Shown piece by piece: positions 15,995 to 24,678 of a stretch of 64,000 bases of DNA (its first letter is position 1; every line of letters starts with the position of its first letter). Made by a program: the position numbers and the translations under genes. The notes under the pieces were generated by a model, which worked only from the letters and a program-made list of their open reading frames with translations, was not told the origin of the DNA and did not search any database. Origin of the DNA: CAVTUU01 sp045804965 (GTDB lineage: Bacteria > Chloroflexota > Chloroflexia > Thermomicrobiales > UBA6265); assembly GCA_045804965.1 (NCBI GenBank), contig JBJMMD010000031.1:62001-126000 (forward strand). The letters are read 5' to 3'.

Positions 15995-17706
15995 CGAAGT
16001 CAAAATGGGAGCTTTTCGCGTTTGATCGAATAGGAGGATGGGTCAACTCCCTAGCAGTTGGTCCAGGAGGAGTGTGGGCGGGTGGTCTCGGTGGGGTGGC
16101 CCGGTATTCAGATGCCGAGGGCTGGAGTCCTCCTAACTCGACCATCGCACTGCATTGCGTCATCTCACTCGCCTATCGAGAAGGTGTGCTACTAGCCGGT
16201 CACGAATCGGGCATTGTGCGTTCGTCCGATGGCGGGAAGACCTGGGAATCGACCGATGTCGGTGGCAACTTCTCGACGACAACAGCCTTCGCCTTCTCAC
16301 CACGATTTGCTGAAGAGGGCGTCGCCCTGGCTTCGACCTTTGGTAGCGGTGTGTTGCGAACGACAGATGGTGGTCGGAGTTGGCGACCGTCGAACTTCGG
16401 TCTCGACGACCATGAAGTAATGTCGCTTGCTTGGCAGGCGCGTGAATCCGTCGTCGCGGCAACGCAATCAGGACTATTTCACTCGCCAAACGGGGGCCGC
16501 GCCTGGCGGACTGTGCCGAACACCAACGGTATTGTTTTCAACACACTTACTTGGCTGCCTGACGGAGCATTGTTGACGGCACCGAATATGGATCGTCCTC
16601 GTTTGTTTTCGCCTGATCTTACGGAGTGGGAACCTGTCGATGCTCTCCCAGGGACCATGGACGCCTGGTCCATCACGACGCTTCCCGGTGGAATGATCTT
16701 GCTCGGCGGCGGAATTCGTGGGCTTTGGGTCTCCGCCGATTCCGCACGGAGTTGGACGCAGCTTTGGCAGCGCGGATGTTGGAGTGTTACCGGCGACGGC
16801 GAACGGATCTTTGCCGGTCCAAGCAACGGACTGGCTTGCAGCAAAGACCGCGGACAAACCTGGACTGCGCTTCCTCACCCACCGCTCCAGCCCTTCCACT
16901 GGATGCTGCCGCTCGACGATGCCATTGTTATCGCCGGAGTGAACGCTGATCCGATTCTCCATTTTTCCAACGGAGAAATAGAGGGTGATGACCATTTGGG
17001 CCCATTGCCGTACTTCGGGTTTTGGAAGAACGGACCTGGCTCGTTCATCGCCTCCACCGAGAGTGGCCTCTTCCTTTACGAAAACGGCATTGAAGGGCAA
17101 GACGTCGCCAACGAAGACGGCTGCACTCAGGCGACGTTTCTCGGTGACGACGGTTGGGCGGGAGCGACATCTGGCGGGCAGCTCCTGCGGACACACGATG
17201 GCGGCCGGACGTGGAGCGGATCGCCGTCCCCGTTTGGCAACTTGCCCTTGGTCGCGTTGCAAGCGATTCCGAATCTCGAGGATGGGCAGTTTGGCTATTT
17301 GATGGCCGCGACCTATGACGAGCGGAATCGTTCGGTAAAGGTGTGGCGCTCGGACGACGGCGAGCGCTGGACGCCGGGCGCCGACTCCTACACACCCTGG
17401 TCCCTGGTGGCGACACTTGGCGAACCGGCCGTCGTCACCGTCGGCAGCGTGATCTCGACCCGTCAGTCAGACGGAACCTGGAACCAGTCGACGGTAGGGG
17501 AAACGGCGTTTCGACGGCTGGTGTTTGATGGCTCAACGCTCTATGCGCTGGCAGTTGACGCCCTCTGGCGATCGGACCATTACGGCAAAACGTGGTCCCG
17601 AGACGACGATGAACTTCCTACCAACGAAATGCTCGATATCGCGATCTTCGATGGCAAACTTCATCTGTTGCTCACCGGCGGCAGATTGCTTGCGAGGGTG
17701 AGCTAG
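15991..17706 (+). CDS. Asp-box (BNR) beta-propeller protein, cytosolic
   Basis: 571 residues with repeated Asp-box motifs S/T-x-D-x-G-x-x-W: RSSDGGKTW (near 78), RTTDGGRSW (near 124), HSPNGGRAW (near 164), CSKDRGQTW, RTHDGGRTW, RSDDGERW and RSDHYGKTW. This indicates a multi-bladed propeller like sialidase/Vps10/Ycf48-type folds. There is no signal peptide (MTKSKWELFAFD) and no catalytic sialidase arginine triad that I can see. The start overlaps the chaperonin-like gene by 4 bp, so the two proteins are probably made in fixed ratio and may interact. Function unknown. Confidence 0.82.
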   Translation: MTKSKWELFAFDRIGGWVNSLAVGPGGVWAGGLGGVARYSDAEGWSPPNSTIALHCVISLAYREGVLLAGHESGIVRSSDGGKTWESTDVGGNFSTTTAFAFSPRFAEEGVALASTFGSGVLRTTDGGRSWRPSNFGLDDHEVMSLAWQARESVVAATQSGLFHSPNGGRAWRTVPNTNGIVFNTLTWLPDGALLTAPNMDRPRLFSPDLTEWEPVDALPGTMDAWSITTLPGGMILLGGGIRGLWVSADSARSWTQLWQRGCWSVTGDGERIFAGPSNGLACSKDRGQTWTALPHPPLQPFHWMLPLDDAIVIAGVNADPILHFSNGEIEGDDHLGPLPYFGFWKNGPGSFIASTESGLFLYENGIEGQDVANEDGCTQATFLGDDGWAGATSGGQLLRTHDGGRTWSGSPSPFGNLPLVALQAIPNLEDGQFGYLMAATYDERNRSVKVWRSDDGERWTPGADSYTPWSLVATLGEPAVVTVGSVISTRQSDGTWNQSTVGETAFRRLVFDGSTLYALAVDALWRSDHYGKTWSRDDDELPTNEMLDIAIFDGKLHLLLTGGRLLARVS

Positions 17707-17756
17707 CCCGCTTCGTCTGGCTCACGGAAAATTCGTGCTTGAGTGGGGGGAGAAAA

Positions 17757-18932
17757 ATGGCAGAAACGAACGTTCAGGCGACGAATGAAGCGACTACCGA
17801 CCCACGAGTTCAGACCGGCCGGATCATCGGCTATTACGCCGGTTGGACGCGCAAATCGAAGGGCTTCACCCCGCTCGACATTCCGGCCGAGAAGCTCACG
17901 CACATCAACTACGCCTTCGGTCTGATCGACGAGAACAACCGGGCGATGCTGATGGACGACGAGGCGGATGCCGGCGGAGGGGACGAACTCGGCGGCAATT
18001 TCCTTGACCTTCAGTTGCTGAAGGCCCAACACCCCCATCTCAAGACCTTGATCTCGATGGGAGGATGGACCGGATCGGGCCGGTTTTCGGATGCCTGCGC
18101 AACTCCCAATCGTCTTCACGATTTCGTCGCCTCGTGCCTCGAGTTGTACCTGACCCGCTGGCCGGGAGTGTTCAACGGCATCGACATTGACTGGGAATAT
18201 CCGGTTTGCTGTGGTTTACCCGACAACTCTGTCCGGCCTGAGGATAAGCGAAACTGTACGCTCCTCTTCGCCGAGCTCCGCCGCCAAATGGACGAGCTCG
18301 CGACGACGACCGGTCAGCGCTATTTGCTGACCGCCGCTATTCCCGGTGGGCAATATCTGCCGACCACCTGCTTCGAGCTGAAGGAGATCGCGGAGATTCT
18401 CGATTGGATCAACGTTATGACATACGACCTCAGCGGTTCAAGGGAAAGCAAGATCACGAACTTCAACGCCGCCTTCGCTCCATCTCAGAGCGATCCGTCC
18501 CCAGCGCACACCCGCGAATATCACAATGTCGTCAACTCGTTGAACGTTTTTGAAGAAGCTGGAGTACCGAGAGAGCAGCTTGTCGCCGGGGTGCCGTTCT
18601 ATGGTCGAGGTTTCGCCGGCGTGCCGAATGTCAATAATGGGCTGTATCAATCCTTCGCGGAGGAAACGCGCGATAACTACGGCGACTACCGCTCGATCAA
18701 AGCGCAATATCTCCCGACGTACAAACGCTTCTGGCATCCGGATGCGGCTGTGCCGTGGTTGTACGACGCCGATTCCGGCCGCATGATCAGCTACGACGAC
18801 CCCGAATCGATCGGCAACAAGGCCGCCTATGTGCGCGACAATGGCTACGGCGGGATCATGATTTGGGAACTGTCCGACGATGACGAAGAATCGAGCTTAT
18901 TGACCGCGATCAACTCGAGTCTGCGAGGGTAA
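17757..18932 (+). CDS. GH18 chitinase-family protein without signal peptide
   Basis: 391-residue TIM-barrel glycoside hydrolase. The catalytic DxDxE motif is intact (Asp143, Asp145, Glu147 in GIDIDWEYP), as are KTLISMGGWTGSG, INVMTYDLSG and the final GGIMIWELSDDD. It therefore should hydrolyse beta-1,4-GlcNAc-type bonds. The start ATG 17757 follows GGGGGGAG by 4-5 bp. No secretion signal, carbohydrate-binding module or anchor is visible, unlike most chitinases. The gene lies 50 bp downstream of the propeller gene, same strand. The next gene converges with a 1-bp gap. Confidence 0.9.
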   Translation: MAETNVQATNEATTDPRVQTGRIIGYYAGWTRKSKGFTPLDIPAEKLTHINYAFGLIDENNRAMLMDDEADAGGGDELGGNFLDLQLLKAQHPHLKTLISMGGWTGSGRFSDACATPNRLHDFVASCLELYLTRWPGVFNGIDIDWEYPVCCGLPDNSVRPEDKRNCTLLFAELRRQMDELATTTGQRYLLTAAIPGGQYLPTTCFELKEIAEILDWINVMTYDLSGSRESKITNFNAAFAPSQSDPSPAHTREYHNVVNSLNVFEEAGVPREQLVAGVPFYGRGFAGVPNVNNGLYQSFAEETRDNYGDYRSIKAQYLPTYKRFWHPDAAVPWLYDADSGRMISYDDPESIGNKAAYVRDNGYGGIMIWELSDDDEESSLLTAINSSLRG

Positions 18933-18933
18933 A

Positions 18934-19458
18934 TCAGCCGCCTTTGAGCGAGCGCTGGAGAAGCGCTGTGCTGTAGAACTCGTACGATGCTGCCTTGTCG
19001 GGCACGTCGACCAGGTGCACGGTGAACCGGCAGGGAACGCCGTTGTCGGGGAGGTTGTCGGCGAAGAAACCGCGGTAGGCCTCGGCGTATGCCGTGCGCA
19101 ATCGATCCTGCTCGGCGGCGTAACCAGCGGGATCAGTCAAGGGATTCGGGCTCTTTGGCTGGCAACCAAATGCGTGCACCTCAAGGAAATCGATATCACG
19201 CAAGGAATCGCAGATGCCGGCATCCTCCAGCCACTTCTCCCAGCACTGAAACACCAGCGGGATTTCTCGCGCCGGGTCCATCGTTACGAGCTCATCGCGG
19301 CCAAGCACATTCTTCGCCGAATAGCCGCCGGTGAGTCCCGCGAAGTAGATCTTGAGATCGCCGTCCGCTTGCTCCTCGGTGACGAGCGCCGAAAGCACGG
19401 GCCGCTCCCCCTCGAAGTAATACGTGACTTTACCGCGCTTCTTGACGTTGAACGCCAT
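18934..19458 (-). CDS. Conserved-looking protein of unknown function
   Basis: 174 residues, soluble, starting MAFNVKKRGKVTYYFEGERP. Mixed alpha/beta character with aromatic-rich stretches (LVFQCWEKWLED, YEFYSTALLQ). No family recognised. It is 15 bp downstream of the Eis-like acetyltransferase and presumably cotranscribed. It may act with that enzyme, but this is only positional. It converges with the GH18 gene. Confidence 0.72.
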   Translation of the reverse strand: MAFNVKKRGKVTYYFEGERPVLSALVTEEQADGDLKIYFAGLTGGYSAKNVLGRDELVTMDPAREIPLVFQCWEKWLEDAGICDSLRDIDFLEVHAFGCQPKSPNPLTDPAGYAAEQDRLRTAYAEAYRGFFADNLPDNGVPCRFTVHLVDVPDKAASYEFYSTALLQRSLKGG

Positions 19459-19473
19459 TGCACTTCCCTTCGC

Positions 19474-20715
19474 CTAGAACCGATCGAGCGGGTAGATGTG
19501 CGGGTTGCGCCGCGGAAAGATCACTTCCATCACTTCCCAAGTCCGCTTGTCCGGCGGATGCGGCAGGCGCTCAAGGAGATCGCTCGTCTCGAACGCACCG
19601 AGACACAGGCGGGCAAGCGTGTCTTGTGGCAGGTCGATGATGATCTCATCTCCAGCGCCGCTGTTCGAGACCGTGAACGAAGCGTCTCCCATGTCAGTCT
19701 TGAAGGTGATCCGGCCGCATACGTTGAGGCTCGACGACCTCAACCGTGCTGCGAACTCGGGTTGCATTTGCGTGACGAGCTGGCCCGTATTGAGCGTGCG
19801 GCACATGAAGTCGCCGTTCTTGACGTTTTCCTGGAGCACCATCCCGCCTTCATAAAAGGCCGCCGAAGCGACATACCCTTCCGGCGGGATCGCAATGTCC
19901 ACACGGTCCGCGTCTGGTTTCGCGTCCTTCGCCCACAACTGGCATGCAGAAACAATGACGTCTGCAGCAGTTGTACTTGTCGCCATGACTTCGGCCAAGT
20001 GGAACGAGTTGGGAAAATCCCGGCGCCGCACAAACATCCACCAGTTTTCGAGCATCGCTTCCCATGCGTAGGCGACGATGTCGCCCGCAGCGTCGACCAG
20101 CACCTTGCAGGCGTCCTTCGAGTTGGGATCGAACACTCGCTGCATCTTGTTCCAGGCGCGGACGCCGATCTTGGTGGACCGAACGCTTGACTTCGCGAAC
20201 CGATGAGCCCATTCCGGTTCATCGGGCTCTTCGTGCCGTCTCAGCGCCCCGGTCGCGGTTTTGGTGGCCAGGTGATAAATCCGCATAACTGCGGGCAGGT
20301 CTTCGGGCGTCAGTGGCCGGAAGGTCCAGCCAACCGGGATTGGCGGAATGTCGGAAATGTCGTCAGGAATTGGCACGCCAACCGTGCACTCTGGGCCGGC
20401 CATCGTATAGCCAAACTTTGGATAGAAATTGTCGATACCAAAGAGGGTCGAGATCGCGCCGTCGCCGGAAGTCATGATCTCGACGCAGGTATCCATCACC
20501 CGCCGCATGTAGCCGCGATTGCGGTATGCCTCGTCGGTCTCGACACCCCCGATCCCGTCCATTCGCACGACGGCTTCTCCGACTCGCATGAACATCGGGA
20601 TGATCACTGTCCGGCTGATTCTCTTGCCGTCGAGACTCAGAATGACTTCGCTCTCACCAGTCGGCTTTTCAATGACGCTAATTCGCGTTCCGTCCGGAAA
20701 CTCGCGCTCGGTCAT
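19474..20715 (-). CDS. Eis-like GNAT N-acetyltransferase with SCP2-type C-terminal domain
   Basis: 413 residues in the three-part arrangement of Eis proteins. The first GNAT domain has the acetyl-CoA loop RNRGYMRRVM (65-74) and GDGAISTLFGIDNFYPKFGY. A second GNAT-like domain covers roughly 140-300. A sterol-carrier-like domain from about 305 contains ITFKTDMGDASFTVSNSGAGDEIIIDLPQDTLARLCLGAF. Family members acetylate amines, including aminoglycosides in mycobacteria; the substrate here is unknown. The gene starts 68 bp after the ABC operon and may be read through from it. Confidence 0.85.
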   Translation of the reverse strand: MTEREFPDGTRISVIEKPTGESEVILSLDGKRISRTVIIPMFMRVGEAVVRMDGIGGVETDEAYRNRGYMRRVMDTCVEIMTSGDGAISTLFGIDNFYPKFGYTMAGPECTVGVPIPDDISDIPPIPVGWTFRPLTPEDLPAVMRIYHLATKTATGALRRHEEPDEPEWAHRFAKSSVRSTKIGVRAWNKMQRVFDPNSKDACKVLVDAAGDIVAYAWEAMLENWWMFVRRRDFPNSFHLAEVMATSTTAADVIVSACQLWAKDAKPDADRVDIAIPPEGYVASAAFYEGGMVLQENVKNGDFMCRTLNTGQLVTQMQPEFAARLRSSSLNVCGRITFKTDMGDASFTVSNSGAGDEIIIDLPQDTLARLCLGAFETSDLLERLPHPPDKRTWEVMEVIFPRRNPHIYPLDRF

Positions 20716-20783
20716 GCATCTTGCCTTCCGGTGGCATCGGACTTGGCATCCATCAACAATTGATTATCTCAGAGGACTTCAGG

Positions 20784-21881
20784 CTAGGTTGACCGCAAAG
20801 ATCGCTCGGTTTCAGGGTCGAACAGCTCGATGCCGCCGGCATTGACATCGAGGTGGACGACTTGACCGGTCGTGAGGTTGTCGGCGCCTTCGGCAAAAAG
20901 ACCGGCCAATCGTTCTCCACTCGCGAGCGTAAACGTGGCTGAGGTTTCGCCGATGAGCGCCTCGACCTCTTCGACTTCCGCCGCGAGTCCAGCGCTTCCG
21001 TTCGCCGCGAATTTGAGGCGATCAGGACGAATCCCGAGCACGACCGCGCGCTCCCCGAAACTGTTGAGCACGGGCTTCCAGTCGCGATCCAGTCGTACTT
21101 GTCCGGCCGGTGTCGAAACCGCATAGCCATGCTCATCGATCGAAACCGTGCCTGATATGAGGTTCATCGGCGGTGAGCCCATGAAGCGGGCGACAAACAT
21201 ATTTGCCGGTTCGTCGAGAAGTTGTTCGGGCGTGCCGATCTGCTGCAGCCGGCCCTTGGCCATGACCCCGATCCGATCGGCCATAGCCAGCGCTTCCCCC
21301 TGATCGTGCGTCACGTACACACTCGGTTTGCATTTACGGCGGTGAATGTCGGTGATGTGGCGTCGCGTGCGATAGCGCAGCTTGGCATCGAGATTGGATA
21401 ACGGTTCGTCGAAAAGGTAGACGCTTGCGTCTTTCGCCATCGCCCGCGCCAGCGCGACGCGCTGTTGCTCACCGCCCGACATGTCGACAATGGAATTGTT
21501 GAGCATGGTCGAAAGGTCGAGCAGCTCGGCCGCCTGCGTAACTCGCTCCTTAACCTCTTCACCTTTCATGCCTCGCGCTTCCAACCCGTAGGCGATGTTC
21601 TGAAATACGTTCATGCTCGGATAGAGCCCATATTCCTGGAATACCATGCCGATGTTGCGTTCGCGTGGCGGCAGGTCGGTGATTTCTTGCTCGTCAATGA
21701 GAATCGTTCCAGAGTCGGCTTTCTCGAGACCGCAAATGAGCCGCAGCACGGTTGTTTTGCCGCCGCCTGATGGTCCGAGTAGCACGAAGAACTCTCCTTC
21801 GGCAACTTCGAACGTGACGTCGTCGACGATCGCGTTTCTACCAAATGCCTTGCGCAGATGATGGACCTGCAAACCTGCCAC
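20784..21881 (-). CDS. Sugar ABC transporter ATP-binding protein (third ATPase of the operon)
   Basis: 365-residue MalK/UgpC-type ATPase. Walker A GPSGGGKTT (36-44), the Q-loop in VFQEYGLYPSM, the signature MSGGEQQRVALARA, Walker B SVYLFDEPLSNLD and His-loop YVTHDQ are all intact. A regulatory OB-fold/TOBE domain occupies residues ~240-365. It starts 4 bp after the membrane-protein gene. It appears fully functional, which makes this operon unusual in having three such subunits. The partner permeases are those at 25827-27865. Confidence 0.92.
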   Translation of the reverse strand: MAGLQVHHLRKAFGRNAIVDDVTFEVAEGEFFVLLGPSGGGKTTVLRLICGLEKADSGTILIDEQEITDLPPRERNIGMVFQEYGLYPSMNVFQNIAYGLEARGMKGEEVKERVTQAAELLDLSTMLNNSIVDMSGGEQQRVALARAMAKDASVYLFDEPLSNLDAKLRYRTRRHITDIHRRKCKPSVYVTHDQGEALAMADRIGVMAKGRLQQIGTPEQLLDEPANMFVARFMGSPPMNLISGTVSIDEHGYAVSTPAGQVRLDRDWKPVLNSFGERAVVLGIRPDRLKFAANGSAGLAAEVEEVEALIGETSATFTLASGERLAGLFAEGADNLTTGQVVHLDVNAGGIELFDPETERSLRST

Positions 21882-21885
21882 AGTT

Positions 21886-22587
21886 CTACTCCCGAACCGC
21901 GATCGCCGCTTCCCGCCAGGCGAGATCGAGGTAGCGCTCCGTGTGCAACAAGGTGATCACAACTGGAATGATCAGGAAGAGCCCGGCAATCGACACCATT
22001 CCGATAACAATCGCGCCGGCGCAAACGAGACTGGTCGCGAACGTCTCAGCCGGATAGCGCCATGCCAAACGAGTTGAGCGTGCCGCTAGAGACAACGCCG
22101 ACAAGGTGGGATCCGTGACGAGTAGTGGCCCCCAATAGATCGCGCACAGGGATAATAAGAGAGCCGCAAGCGTGGCCATCGTGGTCAGGCCTGGAAGGAC
22201 AGAACGAGACAGAACCCCAACCCAAATCAAGACCCCGAAGACGCCATAGAGCGGGGCCAGCGCCCGAAAACTGGGAAGCGCAAGCTCTCGCAAGTGATCG
22301 CGGGCCAACTCGATGCTGAGGTGCTCGCCGCGGGCGGCGGATAATGAAAGCGCATACAGCGTGCCGGTGCCAGGGATCATGACCGTCGCGCTGTACAGTC
22401 CTATCCCGATGCGCAGCCATGGTGGTAACTCAGGAAAAGCAAGCGCCAATACGCCCGGTAAAAGCTGAATGGACCAACCCAAGTTCACCAAAACTAGGCG
22501 CTCGACGTTGTCGCGAATGATTGCGAATGGCGCCCAGATCGGTCCTCGCCGCTCGTCCCTGGATTCAGTGTCGCCGAAAAAGGGCAT
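21886..22587 (-). CDS. DUF624/YesL-like multi-pass membrane protein
   Basis: 233 residues with about five hydrophobic segments (near 40-55, 62-82, 110-132, 135-155, 195-220). Before the first comes IIRDNVERLVLVNLGWSIQLLPGVLAL, which resembles the start of YesL-type proteins that accompany sugar ABC importers. It lies between two ATPase genes with 6-bp and 4-bp gaps, firmly inside the operon. Role unknown, probably linked to transporter assembly or regulation. Confidence 0.72.
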   Translation of the reverse strand: MPFFGDTESRDERRGPIWAPFAIIRDNVERLVLVNLGWSIQLLPGVLALAFPELPPWLRIGIGLYSATVMIPGTGTLYALSLSAARGEHLSIELARDHLRELALPSFRALAPLYGVFGVLIWVGVLSRSVLPGLTTMATLAALLLSLCAIYWGPLLVTDPTLSALSLAARSTRLAWRYPAETFATSLVCAGAIVIGMVSIAGLFLIIPVVITLLHTERYLDLAWREAAIAVRE

Positions 22588-22593
22588 TCGTCT

Positions 22594-23721
22594 CTAGCCT
22601 CCAAACAGCAACGAACGCTCGGTCGCGGGATCGAAGAGATGCACCTTCTCCACATTGACGGCGAGAGGAATCTCCTTGCCCAGATAACTTGACGGGATTC
22701 GCTGCTTGAAGGTCGCCACGAAATCTTGGTCTTCATCCGAAGGACTACTGAAATAGACCGTGCTGCCCGCGGCCGTCGGCTCGATCACGTCGACGATGCC
22801 CGAGATTGTGTTGTCCTCAGTCGCCTCAAACGGCGCCATGCGCGGCACATGTAGATCTTCAGGCCGAATACCGAGCGTAATCCGCTGCCCGTTGTAGGGC
22901 GCAACAACATGTTTCAATTTGTCAGGCAAGACAACCACGAAGGCATCGCAAGCCGCCTCGACGCGATCCTCGCCGCTTCGCCGAATCTCGACGTCAAAGA
23001 GATTGATGCTTGGTGTGCCGATGAAGAACGCGACAAATCTGTTGATTGGCCGCTCATAGAGGTCCGAGCCGCTCCCGATTTGCTGAATGGTGCCATTGCG
23101 CATGACGGCGATGCGGTCCCCGAGCGCCATTGCTTCCGATTGATCGTGCGTGACATAGACGCTTGGTTGCCGCTTGCTCCGGTGCAACGCAAGTACATCT
23201 TCCCGGGCTTGATATCGGAGCTGAGCATCGAGATTGGAGAGCGGTTCATCGTAGAGATAAATCGCGGCGTCGCGCACCATCGCGCGAGCGAGCGCCACGC
23301 GTTGACGCTCACCGCCACTCAGCTGCCGTGGCTTACGCTGAAGCAAATGGTCGATGCGAAACGTCTTCGCCGCCGACGTCACCCGCTCTCCGATTACGCG
23401 CCGCGACTCGTGGCGGGAACGGAGTCCATAAGCAATATTTTCGAAGACAGTCATGTGCGGAAAAATCGCGTAATCCTGGAACACCATCGCAACATTGCGA
23501 TCCTTCGCCCGGATGTTGGTCACGTCCCGGTCGCCGAACACGATCTCTCCACTTGTGACCGGCTCGAGCCCAGCCAGCATTCGCAAGGTTGTGGTTTTGC
23601 CGCATCCGGACGGGCCAACGAGCACCAGGAACTCACCGCTCGCAACTTCAAACGAGGTGTTATCGACCGCCACCTTTTCGTCGAATTGCTTTGTCAGATT
23701 CCGGGCAACGACTGCGCTCAT
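22594..23721 (-). CDS. Sugar ABC transporter ATP-binding protein (second ATPase)
   Basis: 375-residue MalK/UgpC-type ATPase. Walker A GPSGCGKTT (36-44), VFQDYAIFPHMTVFENIAYGL, signature LSGGERQRVALARA and Walker B IYLYDEPLSNLDAQLR are intact. The TOBE domain from ~245 has GIRPEDLHVPR. The ATG follows the hydrolase TAA directly with no gap. It is clearly different in sequence from the ATPases on either side, so it is not a recent tandem duplicate. Confidence 0.93.
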   Translation of the reverse strand: MSAVVARNLTKQFDEKVAVDNTSFEVASGEFLVLVGPSGCGKTTTLRMLAGLEPVTSGEIVFGDRDVTNIRAKDRNVAMVFQDYAIFPHMTVFENIAYGLRSRHESRRVIGERVTSAAKTFRIDHLLQRKPRQLSGGERQRVALARAMVRDAAIYLYDEPLSNLDAQLRYQAREDVLALHRSKRQPSVYVTHDQSEAMALGDRIAVMRNGTIQQIGSGSDLYERPINRFVAFFIGTPSINLFDVEIRRSGEDRVEAACDAFVVVLPDKLKHVVAPYNGQRITLGIRPEDLHVPRMAPFEATEDNTISGIVDVIEPTAAGSTVYFSSPSDEDQDFVATFKQRIPSSYLGKEIPLAVNVEKVHLFDPATERSLLFGG

Positions 23722-24678
23722 TTAACGAGTCCTCGCTGGAACGTCATGACTAGCATGGTCTTTCAGAAATTGACTCATGACGTCGAAAATTCGTTGGGCG
23801 TGCAGGCCGTGTAATTCGTGCCCGATCCCTTCAAGGCGAACGAGCGTCGGCCGGGGCAAGAGTCTCATGCCTTTCTCGACTTCGGCATCGGACATGCCCC
23901 CACCGGCATCAGGATCAGCTTGCAGGATGAGCACCGGACAGGAGATTGCCGGTAACAGTTTCTCTGGTTCATATCCATCGAGCATGACTTCTGGTCCCGC
24001 AAGCACCGCGGCGAGCATTCCCGGATCTAGTCTGTGCAGATTCAAGGCTTGGAAGTCGAACCAAGGATTCGCCTCTCCGAAAGCGTCCCCGGCGCGAACC
24101 GGCGAATCTGTTCCGGGCACAGACACCATCATCTCTCGTAATTCCATCGCGATATCGGCTACTGGTTGTCCCGAGAGTCGATACCACAGCTCGTTTTGAG
24201 CCCGAAGAACGTTATTCTCCGCGGTCGGGTGGTTTACTTTCGAGAAGGACACGTCGCCATGAATGACGGCGCACACGTTCCCAGGATGTTCGGCCGCGAC
24301 CATGATCGCGACTTCACCGCCAAGCGAATGCCCGAAGAGAACGGCCTCATCGCGAACGACCTCGACTAGAAAATCGGCGATGTCTTCGGCGTAATCGCGC
24401 AGGTTGTAATGACCGGCTACGCGGCCGGACTCACCGTGGCCGCGAAAGTCGGGAGCGAAAACATGCCACTGGTCCACGAGGAGTTCGATGAGCGCTTCCG
24501 CGTAGCGCCAACTCGCCGAGCCGCCGTGCAAGATGACGAACGGAGGGCCGTTCGGCGGACCTTCTCCGTAATTGATCTCAACTGTTCCGGTGTTGAATCG
24601 CCCCTCGCGCAATACTTCGAGCCTTTCATTCGAACCGCGACCGGTCGCGACGAACCGCGGTTGACGGTCACGCGTCAA
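23722..24678 (-). CDS. Alpha/beta-hydrolase fold protein
   Basis: 318 residues. The nucleophile elbow is GHSLGGE with Ser118. The oxyanion-hole region is ILHGGSASW, the acid lies on a late strand around LILQADPDAGG, and the His is in GIGHELHGLH. Candidate roles are esterase, lactonase or amidase acting on the substrate imported by this operon. It overlaps the first ATPase by 4 bp and abuts the second ATPase, so it belongs to the transport unit. No signal peptide: cytosolic. Confidence 0.86.
   Translation of the reverse strand: MTRDRQPRFVATGRGSNERLEVLREGRFNTGTVEINYGEGPPNGPPFVILHGGSASWRYAEALIELLVDQWHVFAPDFRGHGESGRVAGHYNLRDYAEDIADFLVEVVRDEAVLFGHSLGGEVAIMVAAEHPGNVCAVIHGDVSFSKVNHPTAENNVLRAQNELWYRLSGQPVADIAMELREMMVSVPGTDSPVRAGDAFGEANPWFDFQALNLHRLDPGMLAAVLAGPEVMLDGYEPEKLLPAISCPVLILQADPDAGGGMSDAEVEKGMRLLPRPTLVRLEGIGHELHGLHAQRIFDVMSQFLKDHASHDVPARTR

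Noticed and set aside
22909..23814. Plus-strand frame of 301 codons
   Set aside because: Antisense to the second ABC ATPase, which has complete motifs.
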